From the NCBI GenBank assembly GCA_045538535.1, contig JAZSRN010000026.1, positions 35,260 through 99,259 of the forward strand: 64,000 nucleotides of DNA, written 5' to 3'. The notes beneath the pieces are model-generated. The model was not told where the DNA came from. It did not search any database and saw nothing but the letters and a program-made list of their open reading frames with translations. Position numbers and translations under genes: made by a program. Shown here piece by piece: positions 51,743 to 60,923 of the stretch; the stretch's first letter is position 1; the number at the start of each line of letters is the position of its first letter. The stretch is from RUG14219 sp045538535. GTDB lineage: Bacteria > Cyanobacteriota > Vampirovibrionia > Gastranaerophilales > Gastranaerophilaceae.

Positions 51743-52198
51743 TTAGTACGGTTTATTCAATTCGTTTTTGTGACCAAACCCAAGAATATCTTTTACAAAT
51801 ACCATTGTACCATAAGCGGCCAAACCGATTGCTGAACCTTTAGACCATTTACCTTTACCAAACAATGCAACAGCGCCGAGTCCTAAAGGAATAACGTTTG
51901 ATACTAAAGTTTGCAAGACACCTTTTAGGTATCCACCTGCCGAATTAAAGAAAGAACGTACATTTGATTGCATTTCTATATGATGAATTTCATCTTTAAT
52001 TTTAGACATTGTCGGACTTGGCTTGGACAAATATTGCGTATTATTAAACGTATCATAACATGCATCTGCATCACCACTCTTGGCAGAAATATCTGATTGA
52101 ATTTTCCCCATAACGTGTGAATCATAAGCGATAACGCCTAATGCCGCTATGCCGACTCCTTTACTTAAATATTTACCAATATTTGAACCTATAGACAT
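51743..52198 (-). CDS. Small membrane-associated protein of unknown function
   Basis: 151 residues. Gly-rich hydrophobic segments lie at about 14-28 (GVGIAALGVIAYDSH), 97-116 (LVSNVIPLGLGAVALFGK) and 122-138. No signal peptide is seen. A cysteine is at 47. It follows the Gln/Pro-rich protein gene after 3 nt with AAAAGG before its ATG, so the two form a pair. I do not recognise the family. It ends exactly where rel ends on the other strand. Confidence 0.65.
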   Translation of the reverse strand: MSIGSNIGKYLSKGVGIAALGVIAYDSHVMGKIQSDISAKSGDADACYDTFNNTQYLSKPSPTMSKIKDEIHHIEMQSNVRSFFNSAGGYLKGVLQTLVSNVIPLGLGAVALFGKGKWSKGSAIGLAAYGTMVFVKDILGFGHKNELNKPY

Positions 52199-52201
52199 AT
52201 A

Positions 52202-53047
52202 TTATCCTTTTGTTGTTTTTGTTTCAGTTTTTGTTTCGGTTGTTTTAGTATTTTTTACTTCAAATTCTTTTTCGGCTACTTGACCGGACATTTTGAGTAG
52301 GATGTTACTTGCTTGAAGTGCATCTTGTCCATAACCGGTTGTTGAATTTTGCATGTTTTTCAAAACTTCCACTGTATATGCATCACCTGACGCTGCGCGA
52401 GAATCAAGTGCAGCCAATGCTAAAAGTTTTACTTGTTGTGAAGGATCTTGGAGCATTTTGTTTACTAATGCATTCAATGCTCTGTCGTCTTTTCGTGAAT
52501 TATCTTCTTCAAGTCGTGCAACAACTTCTTTTGCACCCATCAAACGAACTTCTTTATCTTGACTGTTTAAATAGTTTTCCAAATTTTTAATGTATTCATC
52601 AGTTAAAACCACTATATTTCTTTTTTCAGTCTTTTTATCCGTTTCACTTGTCGTTTTTGAAGTCTTGTCTTCGCCGGCATTTGAGAATTTTTGTGCGTTT
52701 GCCCCTAAACCATTAGCACCACAATTACAACCATAATTGTTTGTATAATATCCGGCACCATAAGATGATGGCCCTTGTTGTTGCGGATAAGTAGGCGCAT
52801 TAACGTTATATGTCGGTGCTTGAGAACCTGGAGTGGCAACCGATGGATTAAAAATTTGTATATTCACGCCGGAATAATTCGGAGGGGCTTGAATATTATT
52901 AGCTTGAGGCTGCGATACCGGTTGTTGGTACTGCATCTGAGTATTATAATTTACCTGAGGTTGTACAGTATTGACCGCAGGTTGCGTTTGATATGAAACT
53001 TGATTTTGTTGTGCCGTAATTGTCGGCTGTCCAATACTACTTTGCAT
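52202..53047 (-). CDS. Gln/Pro/Asn-rich protein with HEAT-like C-terminal domain
   Basis: 281 residues. The N-terminal 120 residues are low complexity, rich in Gln, Pro, Asn, Tyr and Ser (PQVNYNTQMQYQQPVSQPQ-type). A GCNCGANGLGANAQKF element and a charged linker follow. Residues about 150-250 form helical pairs of HEAT/armadillo character (YLNSQDKEVRLMGAKEVV, then MLQDPSQQVKLLALAALDS). The end is a Thr/Lys tail. It is probably a scaffold protein; no enzyme motif is visible. It is cotranscribed with the gene at 51743. Confidence 0.68.
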   Translation of the reverse strand: MQSSIGQPTITAQQNQVSYQTQPAVNTVQPQVNYNTQMQYQQPVSQPQANNIQAPPNYSGVNIQIFNPSVATPGSQAPTYNVNAPTYPQQQGPSSYGAGYYTNNYGCNCGANGLGANAQKFSNAGEDKTSKTTSETDKKTEKRNIVVLTDEYIKNLENYLNSQDKEVRLMGAKEVVARLEEDNSRKDDRALNALVNKMLQDPSQQVKLLALAALDSRAASGDAYTVEVLKNMQNSTTGYGQDALQASNILLKMSGQVAEKEFEVKNTKTTETKTETKTTKG

Positions 53048-53165
53048 GATGCTTTAAACCTTTTACTCCTACTAATATATAAAGTATTTTTAAGACAAAA
53101 TTTTGCCTTTTTTAATGAAAAATTAAGAAATGTAACAAATTTCACTTTTTTAACATAATTATATA

Positions 53166-53171
53166 TATAAT
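53166..53171 (+). promoter_or_regulatory. -10 element 6 nt before the gene at 53178
   Basis: TATAAT at 53166-53171 is followed by AAGTCT and then the ATG at 53178. The best -35 match is TTCACT (53141-53146) with a 19-nt spacer, which is poor. No Shine-Dalgarno is present, so a leaderless transcript is likely. Confidence 0.4.
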
Positions 53172-53177
53172 AAGTCT

Positions 53178-53480
53178 ATGGGTAATGAATTAGATTTAGA
53201 TTTATTAAACTTCTGCATTAAATGTAAAAAATGTGACGATTTGCCATCAACATATTGGTGCACCATACCACAAGAAGGTTGCAACATTGCGGGAATCGTA
53301 TTCTTAAAACGCGAAGAAGATATGCAGATAGTTCGGCGCGCAAAAGAAGAATTATTGGAATTAAAAATATTAAAAAAGAAAACTACTGATAAAACAAAAT
53401 TAAATGATTATGAAGATTACGAAAAACGACTAAATTTAATAGTACAAAAATTTGCGCAATACGGCGCTGATAAATGGTAA
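53178..53480 (+). CDS. Small unknown protein with N-terminal cysteine pairs
   Basis: 100 residues. C13, C16 and C19 (NFCIKCKKCDD), C28 and C35 (YWCTIPQEGC) suggest a small metal-binding or redox knuckle at 10-36. The rest is a charged helical pair (REEDMQIVRRAKEELLELK). It stands alone between two minus-strand genes, with a TATAAT 6 nt upstream and a strong terminator immediately downstream, which both support a real monocistronic gene. The family is not recognised. Confidence 0.68.
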   Translation: MGNELDLDLLNFCIKCKKCDDLPSTYWCTIPQEGCNIAGIVFLKREEDMQIVRRAKEELLELKILKKKTTDKTKLNDYEDYEKRLNLIVQKFAQYGADKW

Positions 53481-53506
53481 AAAGCCCCGAAGATACGGGG
53501 CTTTTT
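53479..53506. terminator. Bidirectional Rho-independent terminator
   Basis: AAAAAGCCCCG (53479-53489) and CGGGGCTTTTT (53496-53506) form a GC-rich stem with an AAGATA loop and A/T tracts on both sides. It serves the gene at 53178 (+) and the GH57 gene (-), which ends 11 nt further on. Confidence 0.9.
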
Positions 53507-53516
53507 ACTTGTTTTA

Positions 53517-56012
53517 CTAAATATTCATTTTAGCTATTTTTAATCTGTAAAATTCTGTATTTATATTCAATTTATCACCGATATCAAGAAGCGCATTTGC
53601 AAATTTTTTAACTTGCGTTTTCTTATAAATCTGTTCATTATCAATAATTTCAGAAATTCTTTGATAAATTTTTGCAAAATAAATATTTTGCGCCTCCGCA
53701 ATATCAATTTCCAACTCTAACGATGAAACCATATCGAACAATTCTAAAATAACTTCGGTTTGTTGATATTCAAAGCTATAAACCAAACGATTTACATTTT
53801 GCAAGATTTTACGTGCAAACAAATCATTTGATTGTTTTTTATTCAATTTAATTCCAATTCTTTTAGCTTCAAAATTCAAATCCATTGCTTGTTGAATAGC
53901 ATCATTATCCAAATATGCATCACTTTCAGTGACAATTTTATTAAATTTATGACTTAACGCATAGCCAGCCGAAAGCTTAAACTCATCAGGAATGGCCAAG
54001 CCAAGACCTTGAAGCTGGTAGATAGAACCTTTGCCGCCATCGTACATATCTTGATAGGTTTGAGCAAATTTACCCAACTTGTCTTTCAATAAGACTTGTA
54101 AAATTTTACGACGCTCTTCAATAAAAATATCTTTTAACGTAAAATATTCCTTACCAAAATATTCATCTAAAGCCCTAATTATTTCGGTAATCGAATTCAA
54201 CATGAATGTCTTAATTAACTCATTTTTCATTTTGTTAAATTCAATATCATCAGAATACTCTTTAATAGCACAATGGAAATCCCCACCGGCATACTGCATC
54301 AAAGCAAAAATAACATTTTGCTTTTGCAAAGTAATCTTCGATTTTATCTCAATATGACCAATAACTAAATTTGAACTACCTTTTGAGACTTTTTTATAGG
54401 AATGTTTTTTTACTGTATAGCAATATACATTTTCTTCATCCTCAAAATCCTCATACAACGATGAAACCGCCCATAAACTGGCAATTTGTTTACTTGTAAC
54501 TACCGAAGGTTTGACAAATCTTTCATAGATATCTTTGCCGTTACCATGTTCTGTCAAATTACTTTTTGCATTTGCTAAAATTTCAGTAAATTTAGTTTCA
54601 AAATCTTTGTTTGTAAATTTTGTAGCCAACTGAATTGCTCTAGCTGCATATTTCATAATCTGTACGGTTTCAATACCGGAAATTTCGGAGAAGAACCAAC
54701 CGCAACTTGTATACATTAACATTGCTTGTCGTTGAATTTCCAACAATTCCATAGCGTGGACTTTATCCTTATCAGAAAGATTATGTTTAAAATTACGTTC
54801 TTGGAACGCTTTAACATTCATTTCATTACGATCAAGAATAACATCAATGTAGGCATTTCTAACCGCCCAAACATCTTCATTTTTAAAATATTTAGGGCCT
54901 TCAGTCTCAAATATTTCGACTAACTCATCTCTCAAATAATCCAAAGCTTCTCTTAACGGTTTACGCCACTTTTGATTCCAACCCGGATGTCCACCTGTAG
55001 AACAACCGCAATCTTCTTTCCAACGTCCTACACCATGGAAACAACTCCAAGAAGACGCTTGTTTGATATCCACAATATAATCACTTCTATATTTTTCTAA
55101 ATATTCACCGTAATTTGTAATCTTGAAACCTTCATCTTGTGCTTTAATTTTCAAAACATAAGAAAGCGCCATATCTCCGAATTTTGTGTGATGTCCATAA
55201 CTTTCGCCATCAGTTGCAATATGTATAAGTTGCGGATAATCCCTTAAATCCGAAATCCCGTCTTTTAATCTACGGATAAACTTGTTACCATCTTTTAACA
55301 ATTCATCAAAAGCTACCGATTTTGATATAGCTCCATCATAGAAAAATAAATCAATATATTTTTGCGGATTTGATTTAATATAATATCTATAAGAACGTGC
55401 CGGATCAATATTTCCCCAACTCACATCGGTCCAATCCTTATCACTTTCTTTCTTTATTTTCGCAGCTTGATACGGAGATAAAATAGTAAATTTTATACCA
55501 TTATCAACCAAAACCTCAAGAGTTGCATCATCAACCGCGGTTTCGGCTAACCACATCCCCTCCGGCTTTCTACCAAACCTATATTCAAAATCGCGAATCC
55601 CCCATTTGACTTGCGTCTCTTTATCATGATAATTTGCTAACGGCATAATTATATGATTGTAAACTTGAGCAATAGCATTACCATGCCCGTTATGTAGTGA
55701 AACACTTTCAATATCAGCTTTTATAATTCTTTCATAAGTAAGCGGAGCATAAACTTCCATCCACGAAAGCAAAGTCGGCCCAAAGTTAAAACTCATATTC
55801 TCATAGTTGCTAACAACATCCAATATGCGATTTCTGCTATCCACAATTTTAGATACTGAATTAGGATTATAACATTCTTTATTAATCCTTTCATTCCAAT
55901 CGTGAAAAGGAAGAGCACTATCTTGTAATTCAATAGCCTCTAACCAAGGATTTTCCCTCGGTGGCTGATAAAAATGCCCATGAATAGTTAAAAATATATC
56001 TTTCTTCGCCAT
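53517..56012 (-). CDS. Glycoside hydrolase family 57, DUF3536-containing
   Basis: 831 residues. The N-terminal GH57-type (beta/alpha)7 barrel starts IFLTIHGHFYQPPRENPW with the family's HGHxxQPPR motif. NFGPTLLSWMEVYAP, LHNGHGNAIAQVYNHIIMPLA and WLAETAVDDATLEVL, which may hold the catalytic glutamate, follow. The C-terminal half matches DUF3536-type helical domains. Family members act on alpha-glucans such as amylose or glycogen. There is no signal peptide, so it is probably cytoplasmic. AGGAG lies before the ATG. The exact activity (amylase, branching or phosphorylase-like) is unknown. Confidence 0.9.
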   Translation of the reverse strand: MAKKDIFLTIHGHFYQPPRENPWLEAIELQDSALPFHDWNERINKECYNPNSVSKIVDSRNRILDVVSNYENMSFNFGPTLLSWMEVYAPLTYERIIKADIESVSLHNGHGNAIAQVYNHIIMPLANYHDKETQVKWGIRDFEYRFGRKPEGMWLAETAVDDATLEVLVDNGIKFTILSPYQAAKIKKESDKDWTDVSWGNIDPARSYRYYIKSNPQKYIDLFFYDGAISKSVAFDELLKDGNKFIRRLKDGISDLRDYPQLIHIATDGESYGHHTKFGDMALSYVLKIKAQDEGFKITNYGEYLEKYRSDYIVDIKQASSWSCFHGVGRWKEDCGCSTGGHPGWNQKWRKPLREALDYLRDELVEIFETEGPKYFKNEDVWAVRNAYIDVILDRNEMNVKAFQERNFKHNLSDKDKVHAMELLEIQRQAMLMYTSCGWFFSEISGIETVQIMKYAARAIQLATKFTNKDFETKFTEILANAKSNLTEHGNGKDIYERFVKPSVVTSKQIASLWAVSSLYEDFEDEENVYCYTVKKHSYKKVSKGSSNLVIGHIEIKSKITLQKQNVIFALMQYAGGDFHCAIKEYSDDIEFNKMKNELIKTFMLNSITEIIRALDEYFGKEYFTLKDIFIEERRKILQVLLKDKLGKFAQTYQDMYDGGKGSIYQLQGLGLAIPDEFKLSAGYALSHKFNKIVTESDAYLDNDAIQQAMDLNFEAKRIGIKLNKKQSNDLFARKILQNVNRLVYSFEYQQTEVILELFDMVSSLELEIDIAEAQNIYFAKIYQRISEIIDNEQIYKKTQVKKFANALLDIGDKLNINTEFYRLKIAKMNI

Positions 56013-56038
56013 ACTTAACTCCTAATATACTTGAGTTT

Positions 56039-56569
56039 TTATTTGTCATTTTCTTTTGGTGTAGTAGAAATAACCACAAAGTTATCAACCTCAAACCATG
56101 GGTCACCTAACGCAGTAGAAAATACTCTGCCACTAAATTCAATAATATCGCCGGAATTTAGGTTTATATGCTTTTCAGCTTCTTTTCTATCCAAAAATAT
56201 TTTCATTTCTGAAAGCGGCACATTATGATCCAAAACATCAGGTCTTTGGATTAAAAATGCAATGTAATTTTCTGAACTCTTCATAGCCGGCGGATAGTCC
56301 AAACCTAAAGTTGCAAACTTATCAAACTTAGCTTTTATTTTTATATTTTTATTCAAATACTTTGCCGGATAATTAACAACGTCAAGCGGGTTTGCAACCG
56401 CATATATTTTGTTCGATTGCGAAGGTGCTTGAACTGCAATATTCTTAGTTGCAGCAGTTTGTGCAGCTTCCAATGTTTTTGCAGGAATATTTTGAACCGC
56501 ATGCGCACATCCAATGGCCAAGATTATTGTTAGTGTTGTAATTATGTTTTTATAGTTGTATTTTCTCAT
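56039..56569 (-). CDS. Putative lipoprotein or exported protein with OB-like domain
   Basis: 176 residues from the ATG at 56569; the longer TTG frame adds three codons. A signal sequence is present with IILAIGCAHA at about 13-23, so C19 may be a lipidated cysteine (lipobox AIGC, a relaxed fit) or the cut may be after HA. The mature part has about 100 residues of beta-rich sequence (NIKIKAKFDKFATLG, SGDIIEFSGRVFSTALGDPWF) that looks like an OB-type fold. The family is unknown. It is 26 nt downstream of the GH57 start on the map and divergent to no gene; it could be cotranscribed with GH57. Confidence 0.7.
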   Translation of the reverse strand: MRKYNYKNIITTLTIILAIGCAHAVQNIPAKTLEAAQTAATKNIAVQAPSQSNKIYAVANPLDVVNYPAKYLNKNIKIKAKFDKFATLGLDYPPAMKSSENYIAFLIQRPDVLDHNVPLSEMKIFLDRKEAEKHINLNSGDIIEFSGRVFSTALGDPWFEVDNFVVISTTPKENDK

Positions 56570-56706
56570 AGATACCAAACCCCATAACTTGTATTACAAT
56601 AATATAATAGCATACAAAATAAATAAGTAAATAAGTAGGCAAGGGAATAATTTTAATTAAGTATACAATAGCTAAAAATCAACCCTTAACATAATTAACA
56701 AAATTA

Positions 56707-56735
56707 TTGCATTTTTACTATTTCCGTAATACGAT
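56707..56735 (+). promoter_or_regulatory. Possible promoter of glyQ
   Basis: TTGCAT (56707-56712), a 17-nt spacer and TACGAT (56730-56735), about 40 nt before the ATG at 56776. Both hexamers are imperfect. A second -10-like TACAAT lies at 56757-56762. The remaining 206-nt gap holds no other feature I can see. Confidence 0.35.
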
Positions 56736-56775
56736 GAAATAACGAGTGTAAAAAGTACAATAATGGAATTAGGTT

Positions 56776-57663
56776 ATGGCATTAAATTTTCAAGAACTGG
56801 TTTTTAATTTACAAAAATTTTGGTCCGACTACGGATGCATTATACAGCAACCTTATGATATAGAAAAAGGTGCATCTACAATGAACCCCGCAACATTTTT
56901 GCGTTCATTAGGCCCTGAGCCTTGGAATACTGCAATGATTGAACCTTGCAGAAGACCAACAGACGCAAGATACGGCGAAAACCCTAATCGTTTAGGACAC
57001 TATTTTCAGTTTCAAGTTATCTTGAAACCTTCCCCGGACAATGCACAAGAACTATACTTAAAAAGTTTAGAAGCTATGGGCATTGACTTAAAAGAACACG
57101 ATGTTCGTTTCGTAGAAGACAACTGGGAATCACCGACTCTTGGTGCGGCTGGTGTTGGTTGGGAAGTTTGGCTTGACGGGATGGAAGTAACACAATTTAC
57201 ATACTTTCAACAAGTTGGCGGAGTTGAAATTAAACCGGTTGCATTAGAATTGACCTACGGTTTAGAGCGTATTGCAATGTATCTTCAAAACAAAGAGTCT
57301 GTTTACGATATTATGTGGAACGATACATTAAAATACGGTGATATTTATCTACAAAACGAAATCGAACAGTCAAAATACAATTTTGAAGTATCAAATGCTC
57401 AAGATTTATTTACAATGTTTGATTTATACCAAAAAGAAGTCGACAATTGCTTGAGCGCAAAACTTGTACTTCCTGCGTATGATTATGTTTTAAAATGCTC
57501 TCATACATTCAACCTTTTGGATGCCCGAGGAGTTATCAGCAAAGATGAACGTATCAACTTTATCAACCGAGTACGAACAATGGCATCTGCAGTTGCAAGA
57601 TTATATGTTGAACAACGTAAAGAACTTGGTTTCCCATTATGCAAAGAAACAGTAACTGTATAA
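56776..57663 (+). CDS. glyQ: Glycyl-tRNA synthetase alpha subunit
   Basis: 295 residues. FQELVFNLQKFWSDYGCII, QPYDIEKGASTMNPATFLRSLGPEPW and EPCRRPTDARYGENPNRLG match GlyQ almost without change. It is the catalytic class II alpha subunit of the alpha2-beta2 enzyme. The beta subunit gene glyS, usually just downstream, is absent; two amino-acid permeases follow instead. Separate glyQ and glyS genes are known in cyanobacteria. TTAGGT precedes the ATG. Confidence 0.98.
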   Translation: MALNFQELVFNLQKFWSDYGCIIQQPYDIEKGASTMNPATFLRSLGPEPWNTAMIEPCRRPTDARYGENPNRLGHYFQFQVILKPSPDNAQELYLKSLEAMGIDLKEHDVRFVEDNWESPTLGAAGVGWEVWLDGMEVTQFTYFQQVGGVEIKPVALELTYGLERIAMYLQNKESVYDIMWNDTLKYGDIYLQNEIEQSKYNFEVSNAQDLFTMFDLYQKEVDNCLSAKLVLPAYDYVLKCSHTFNLLDARGVISKDERINFINRVRTMASAVARLYVEQRKELGFPLCKETVTV

Positions 57664-57700
57664 AATAATGTATTTTACTTAATTAACAAAAGGAATAAGA

Positions 57701-59290
57701 ATGGCTGAAAAATTTAATCGAGCAACATTTAGCAGAAATTTTTTAAAAAACATCACGAGAGTTAAAGCTCCGGACGAAATGCTCGCAGATGCAAGCAAAC
57801 AAGGGTTGGAAAAGACTCTTGGAGTTTGGGATTTGATTATTCTCGGTGTTGGAGCGATTATCGGTTCCGGAATTTTTGCTGTAGTCGGTATTGCCGCAGC
57901 AGGCGCCGCAGACGGTAGCAGTGTCGGTGCCGGACCAGCACTTATCATTTCAATGATTATTGCGGCCATAGCTTGTATATTTTCAGCACTTTGTTATTCA
58001 GAATTTGCAACAATGATTCCGGTTGCCGGAGGTGCCTACACATACACTTTTGCAACTTTGGGTGAATTTGCAGCTTGGATGGTTGGTTGGGTTCTGATGC
58101 TTGAATATGCAATAGGTTTCATTGCAGTTGCGTGCGCTTGGTCGAACCATTTTGTACAATTCTTGGCCGGTTTTGATAAAATTTTACCGGCTTGGCTTGC
58201 GCATCCACCTTTGTGGCTTACAAGTGACCCTTTTACTGTTAGTGCATTGATGGCTGAAGATGCATCGATTCACGTACCTACAATCTTAGGAATTCCGGTG
58301 TGCATAAATATACCCGCAATTATAATTGTTCTTTTGAGTACTGCAATATTGGTAAAAGGCACAAAAGATTCAGCCAAAATGACCGGAATAATGGTATTTA
58401 TAAAATTGGCAGTAATTGCACTTTTTGTATTGGTTGGTGCATTTTTCGTACGTCCAGAAAATTGGACACCTTTTGCACCTAACGGAGCAGAAGGAATTTT
58501 TGCCGGCGCATTTTTGATATTCTTTGCATACATTGGATTTGATGCACTTGCAACCGCTGCCGAAGAATGCAAAAACCCTCAGAAAGATTTACCTATCGGA
58601 ATTATAGGTTCATTATTAATAACTACAGTTGTTTACGTTCTTGTTGCGCTGGTTTTAACCGGTTTGCAAGATACCAGTGCTGCAGTATCATTGGACTTCT
58701 TAAAAGCTCCGATGGCATATTGCATGACACTTATCAAACAAAATTGGGCAGCCGGATTGATTTCTATCGGTTCATTGGCCGGCCTTACTTCAGTACTTTT
58801 AGTATTGCAAATGGCATCTACACGTATTTTGTATGCAATGAGTAGGGACCATTTCATTTCGGACAAATTTCAAGCTATACACCCAGTGTTTAAAACACCG
58901 GCACTTTTAACTTGGACAGTGGGCGGATTGGCTGTTGTCGGAATTTTGACACTAAACTTAAATGTTGCTGCAGAACTTTGCAATTACGGAACATTTACAT
59001 CTTTCATAATTGTATGTATTGCAGTTCTAATATTGCGCCATACTGACCCCGAAAGAGAACGACCATTTAAAGTTCCTTTCTCCCCTATAACACCAGCCTT
59101 GGGCATAATATGCTGCGGCGGTTTGATGATTTACAAATCAATGCAAGCTTCAAGTTCCGCATTGTTATTCCCTGCTTGGTTAGGAATTGGTGCTATTATA
59201 TATTTACTTTATGGATTTGTTAAAAACAGAACAAATGAAAACAAAATCCACAGAGATTTAGTACACCAAAAAGTTAACACCAACAAATAG
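57701..59290 (+). CDS. APC-superfamily amino acid permease (copy 1)
   Basis: 529 residues with 12-14 hydrophobic segments. GVGAIIGSGIFAVVG at about 48-62 is the APC substrate-binding helix 1, followed by SALCYSEFATMIPVAGGAYTY and GEFAAWMVGWVLMLEYAIG, typical of the cationic amino acid transporter (CAT/YfnA) branch. FFAYIGFDALATAAEE is helix 6. AAAGGA lies upstream. It is closely similar to the next gene (15 nt downstream). Substrate is not known. Confidence 0.92.
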   Translation: MAEKFNRATFSRNFLKNITRVKAPDEMLADASKQGLEKTLGVWDLIILGVGAIIGSGIFAVVGIAAAGAADGSSVGAGPALIISMIIAAIACIFSALCYSEFATMIPVAGGAYTYTFATLGEFAAWMVGWVLMLEYAIGFIAVACAWSNHFVQFLAGFDKILPAWLAHPPLWLTSDPFTVSALMAEDASIHVPTILGIPVCINIPAIIIVLLSTAILVKGTKDSAKMTGIMVFIKLAVIALFVLVGAFFVRPENWTPFAPNGAEGIFAGAFLIFFAYIGFDALATAAEECKNPQKDLPIGIIGSLLITTVVYVLVALVLTGLQDTSAAVSLDFLKAPMAYCMTLIKQNWAAGLISIGSLAGLTSVLLVLQMASTRILYAMSRDHFISDKFQAIHPVFKTPALLTWTVGGLAVVGILTLNLNVAAELCNYGTFTSFIIVCIAVLILRHTDPERERPFKVPFSPITPALGIICCGGLMIYKSMQASSSALLFPAWLGIGAIIYLLYGFVKNRTNENKIHRDLVHQKVNTNK

Positions 59291-59305
59291 GATAAATAAA
59301 AACAA

Positions 59306-60871
59306 ATGAATATAAGACAACTTTGCCGAGATTTATTGACGAAGAAAAGCCCCGATGATTTGATTGCCACAGGTAAAAAATCCGAACTTAAAAAAACATT
59401 AAATGTTTTTGATTTGATAGTAATTGGGATTGGTGCCGTAGTTGGTACCGGAATTTTTACGATTATCGGAACTGCAATTCAAGGGGGCCCGGAAAGCGTT
59501 GGAGCCGGCCCCGCAATTATTGTATCAATGTTCTTGGCTGTAATTGCGTGTGTATTTTCTGCACTTTGTTACTCTGAAATCGCAGCAATGCTACCGGTTG
59601 CCGGAAGTGCTTATGCTTATACTTATGCGACAATGGGTGAATTTATGGCTTGGATGGTCGGCTGGATATTAATGTTGGAATATGCCATCGGGAATATTAC
59701 AGTTGCTTGCGCTTGGACAGGATATTTAACCCAATTTTTAAAAGGTTTTAGCCATATTTTACCTAGTTTTGTCACTAATTTCCCGATATGGTTGAGGTAT
59801 GATTATAGAGCAGTGGCAATGATGTGTGATAAAAATGGTTGGGATATGCACGATAAAATACCTTATTTGTTCGACACAATTCCTATTGCAATAAATTTGC
59901 CGGCAATATTTATTGTTCTTGTCTTAACGTTGCTATTGATAAAAGGCGTTAAAGAATCCACCAGATTTGCAAGTATTATGGTTGCCGTAAATATGTTTAT
60001 GATTCTTTCTTTTATTGTTGTAGGTGCATTTTATGTAAAACCTGAAAACTGGACACCTTTTGCACCTAACGGATTTGAAGGAATTTTTATGGGTGCATTC
60101 TTGATATTCTTCGCATATATCGGATTTGACGCAATATCAACTACAGCCGAAGAAACCGAAAACCCTCAAAGAGATTTGCCTATTGCTATTATCGGAACTC
60201 TTATTATCTGCACATTATTATATGTCTGCGTAGCACTTGTTTTGACCGGTATTGTTCCGTTAGGCAATATTGATATACAAGCACCTATTGCGCACGCTAT
60301 GCGAGTTATAGGCAAAGATTGGTTCGCCGGATTAATCTCGATAGGTGCATTGTGCGCACTAACATCAGTATTATTAATTTATCAACTTGGCACAACTCGA
60401 ATTTTGTATGCTATGAGTAGAGATAGATTTTTACCAAAATCGCTTAGGGTAATTCATCGAAAATTCAGAACTCCGCATGTACTAACTTGGATTGCCGGTC
60501 TGATAGTTATCGTTTGTGCACTATTCATGGATTTGAATATATCCGCTGAATTATGCAATTTTGGAACGTTCACATCCTTCATAATTATCTGTATTGCAGT
60601 TTTAATGCTTAGAAAGTCCGATCCTACTCGTGAAAGACCTTTCAAAGTTCCGTTTTGCCCTTGGTTCCCAATTTTTGGAATTTTAGCTTGTGGAGGTTTG
60701 ATGGTTTATTCTATGCAATCATTAAAAACTTCATCTATATATTTCCCGCTATGGCTTGCTATAGGGGTTGCAATCTATGCCGGATACGGATACAAACAAA
60801 AAAGGTTGGAAGCTAAACAATTACTAAAAAGAACTCAAAGACAAGCAGAAAATATCGCACTTAAAGATTAA
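59306..60871 (+). CDS. APC-superfamily amino acid permease (copy 2)
   Basis: 521 residues, a clear paralogue of the preceding permease: GIGAVVGTGIFTIIG, SALCYSEIAAMLPVAGSAYAY, GEFMAWMVGWILMLEYAIG and FFAYIGFDAISTTAEE align throughout. The loop before helix 5 differs most (YDYRAVAMMCDKNGWDMHD here), which may change specificity. It is in one operon with copy 1 (15-nt gap, AGGA upstream). The tandem arrangement suggests gene duplication followed by divergence. Confidence 0.92.
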   Translation: MNIRQLCRDLLTKKSPDDLIATGKKSELKKTLNVFDLIVIGIGAVVGTGIFTIIGTAIQGGPESVGAGPAIIVSMFLAVIACVFSALCYSEIAAMLPVAGSAYAYTYATMGEFMAWMVGWILMLEYAIGNITVACAWTGYLTQFLKGFSHILPSFVTNFPIWLRYDYRAVAMMCDKNGWDMHDKIPYLFDTIPIAINLPAIFIVLVLTLLLIKGVKESTRFASIMVAVNMFMILSFIVVGAFYVKPENWTPFAPNGFEGIFMGAFLIFFAYIGFDAISTTAEETENPQRDLPIAIIGTLIICTLLYVCVALVLTGIVPLGNIDIQAPIAHAMRVIGKDWFAGLISIGALCALTSVLLIYQLGTTRILYAMSRDRFLPKSLRVIHRKFRTPHVLTWIAGLIVIVCALFMDLNISAELCNFGTFTSFIIICIAVLMLRKSDPTRERPFKVPFCPWFPIFGILACGGLMVYSMQSLKTSSIYFPLWLAIGVAIYAGYGYKQKRLEAKQLLKRTQRQAENIALKD

Positions 60872-60885
60872 GTAATGCAAAGCTT

Positions 60886-60913
60886 TTGAAAATTTATTTT
60901 TGATTGTTATAAT
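60886..60913 (+). promoter_or_regulatory. Promoter of gene 60924, near-leaderless
   Basis: TTGAAA (60886-60891), a 16-nt spacer and a perfect TATAAT (60908-60913), followed by 10 nt to the ATG at 60924. The leader would be about 3 nt long and has no Shine-Dalgarno. Confidence 0.5.
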
Positions 60914-60923
60914 AAAAGATAAT

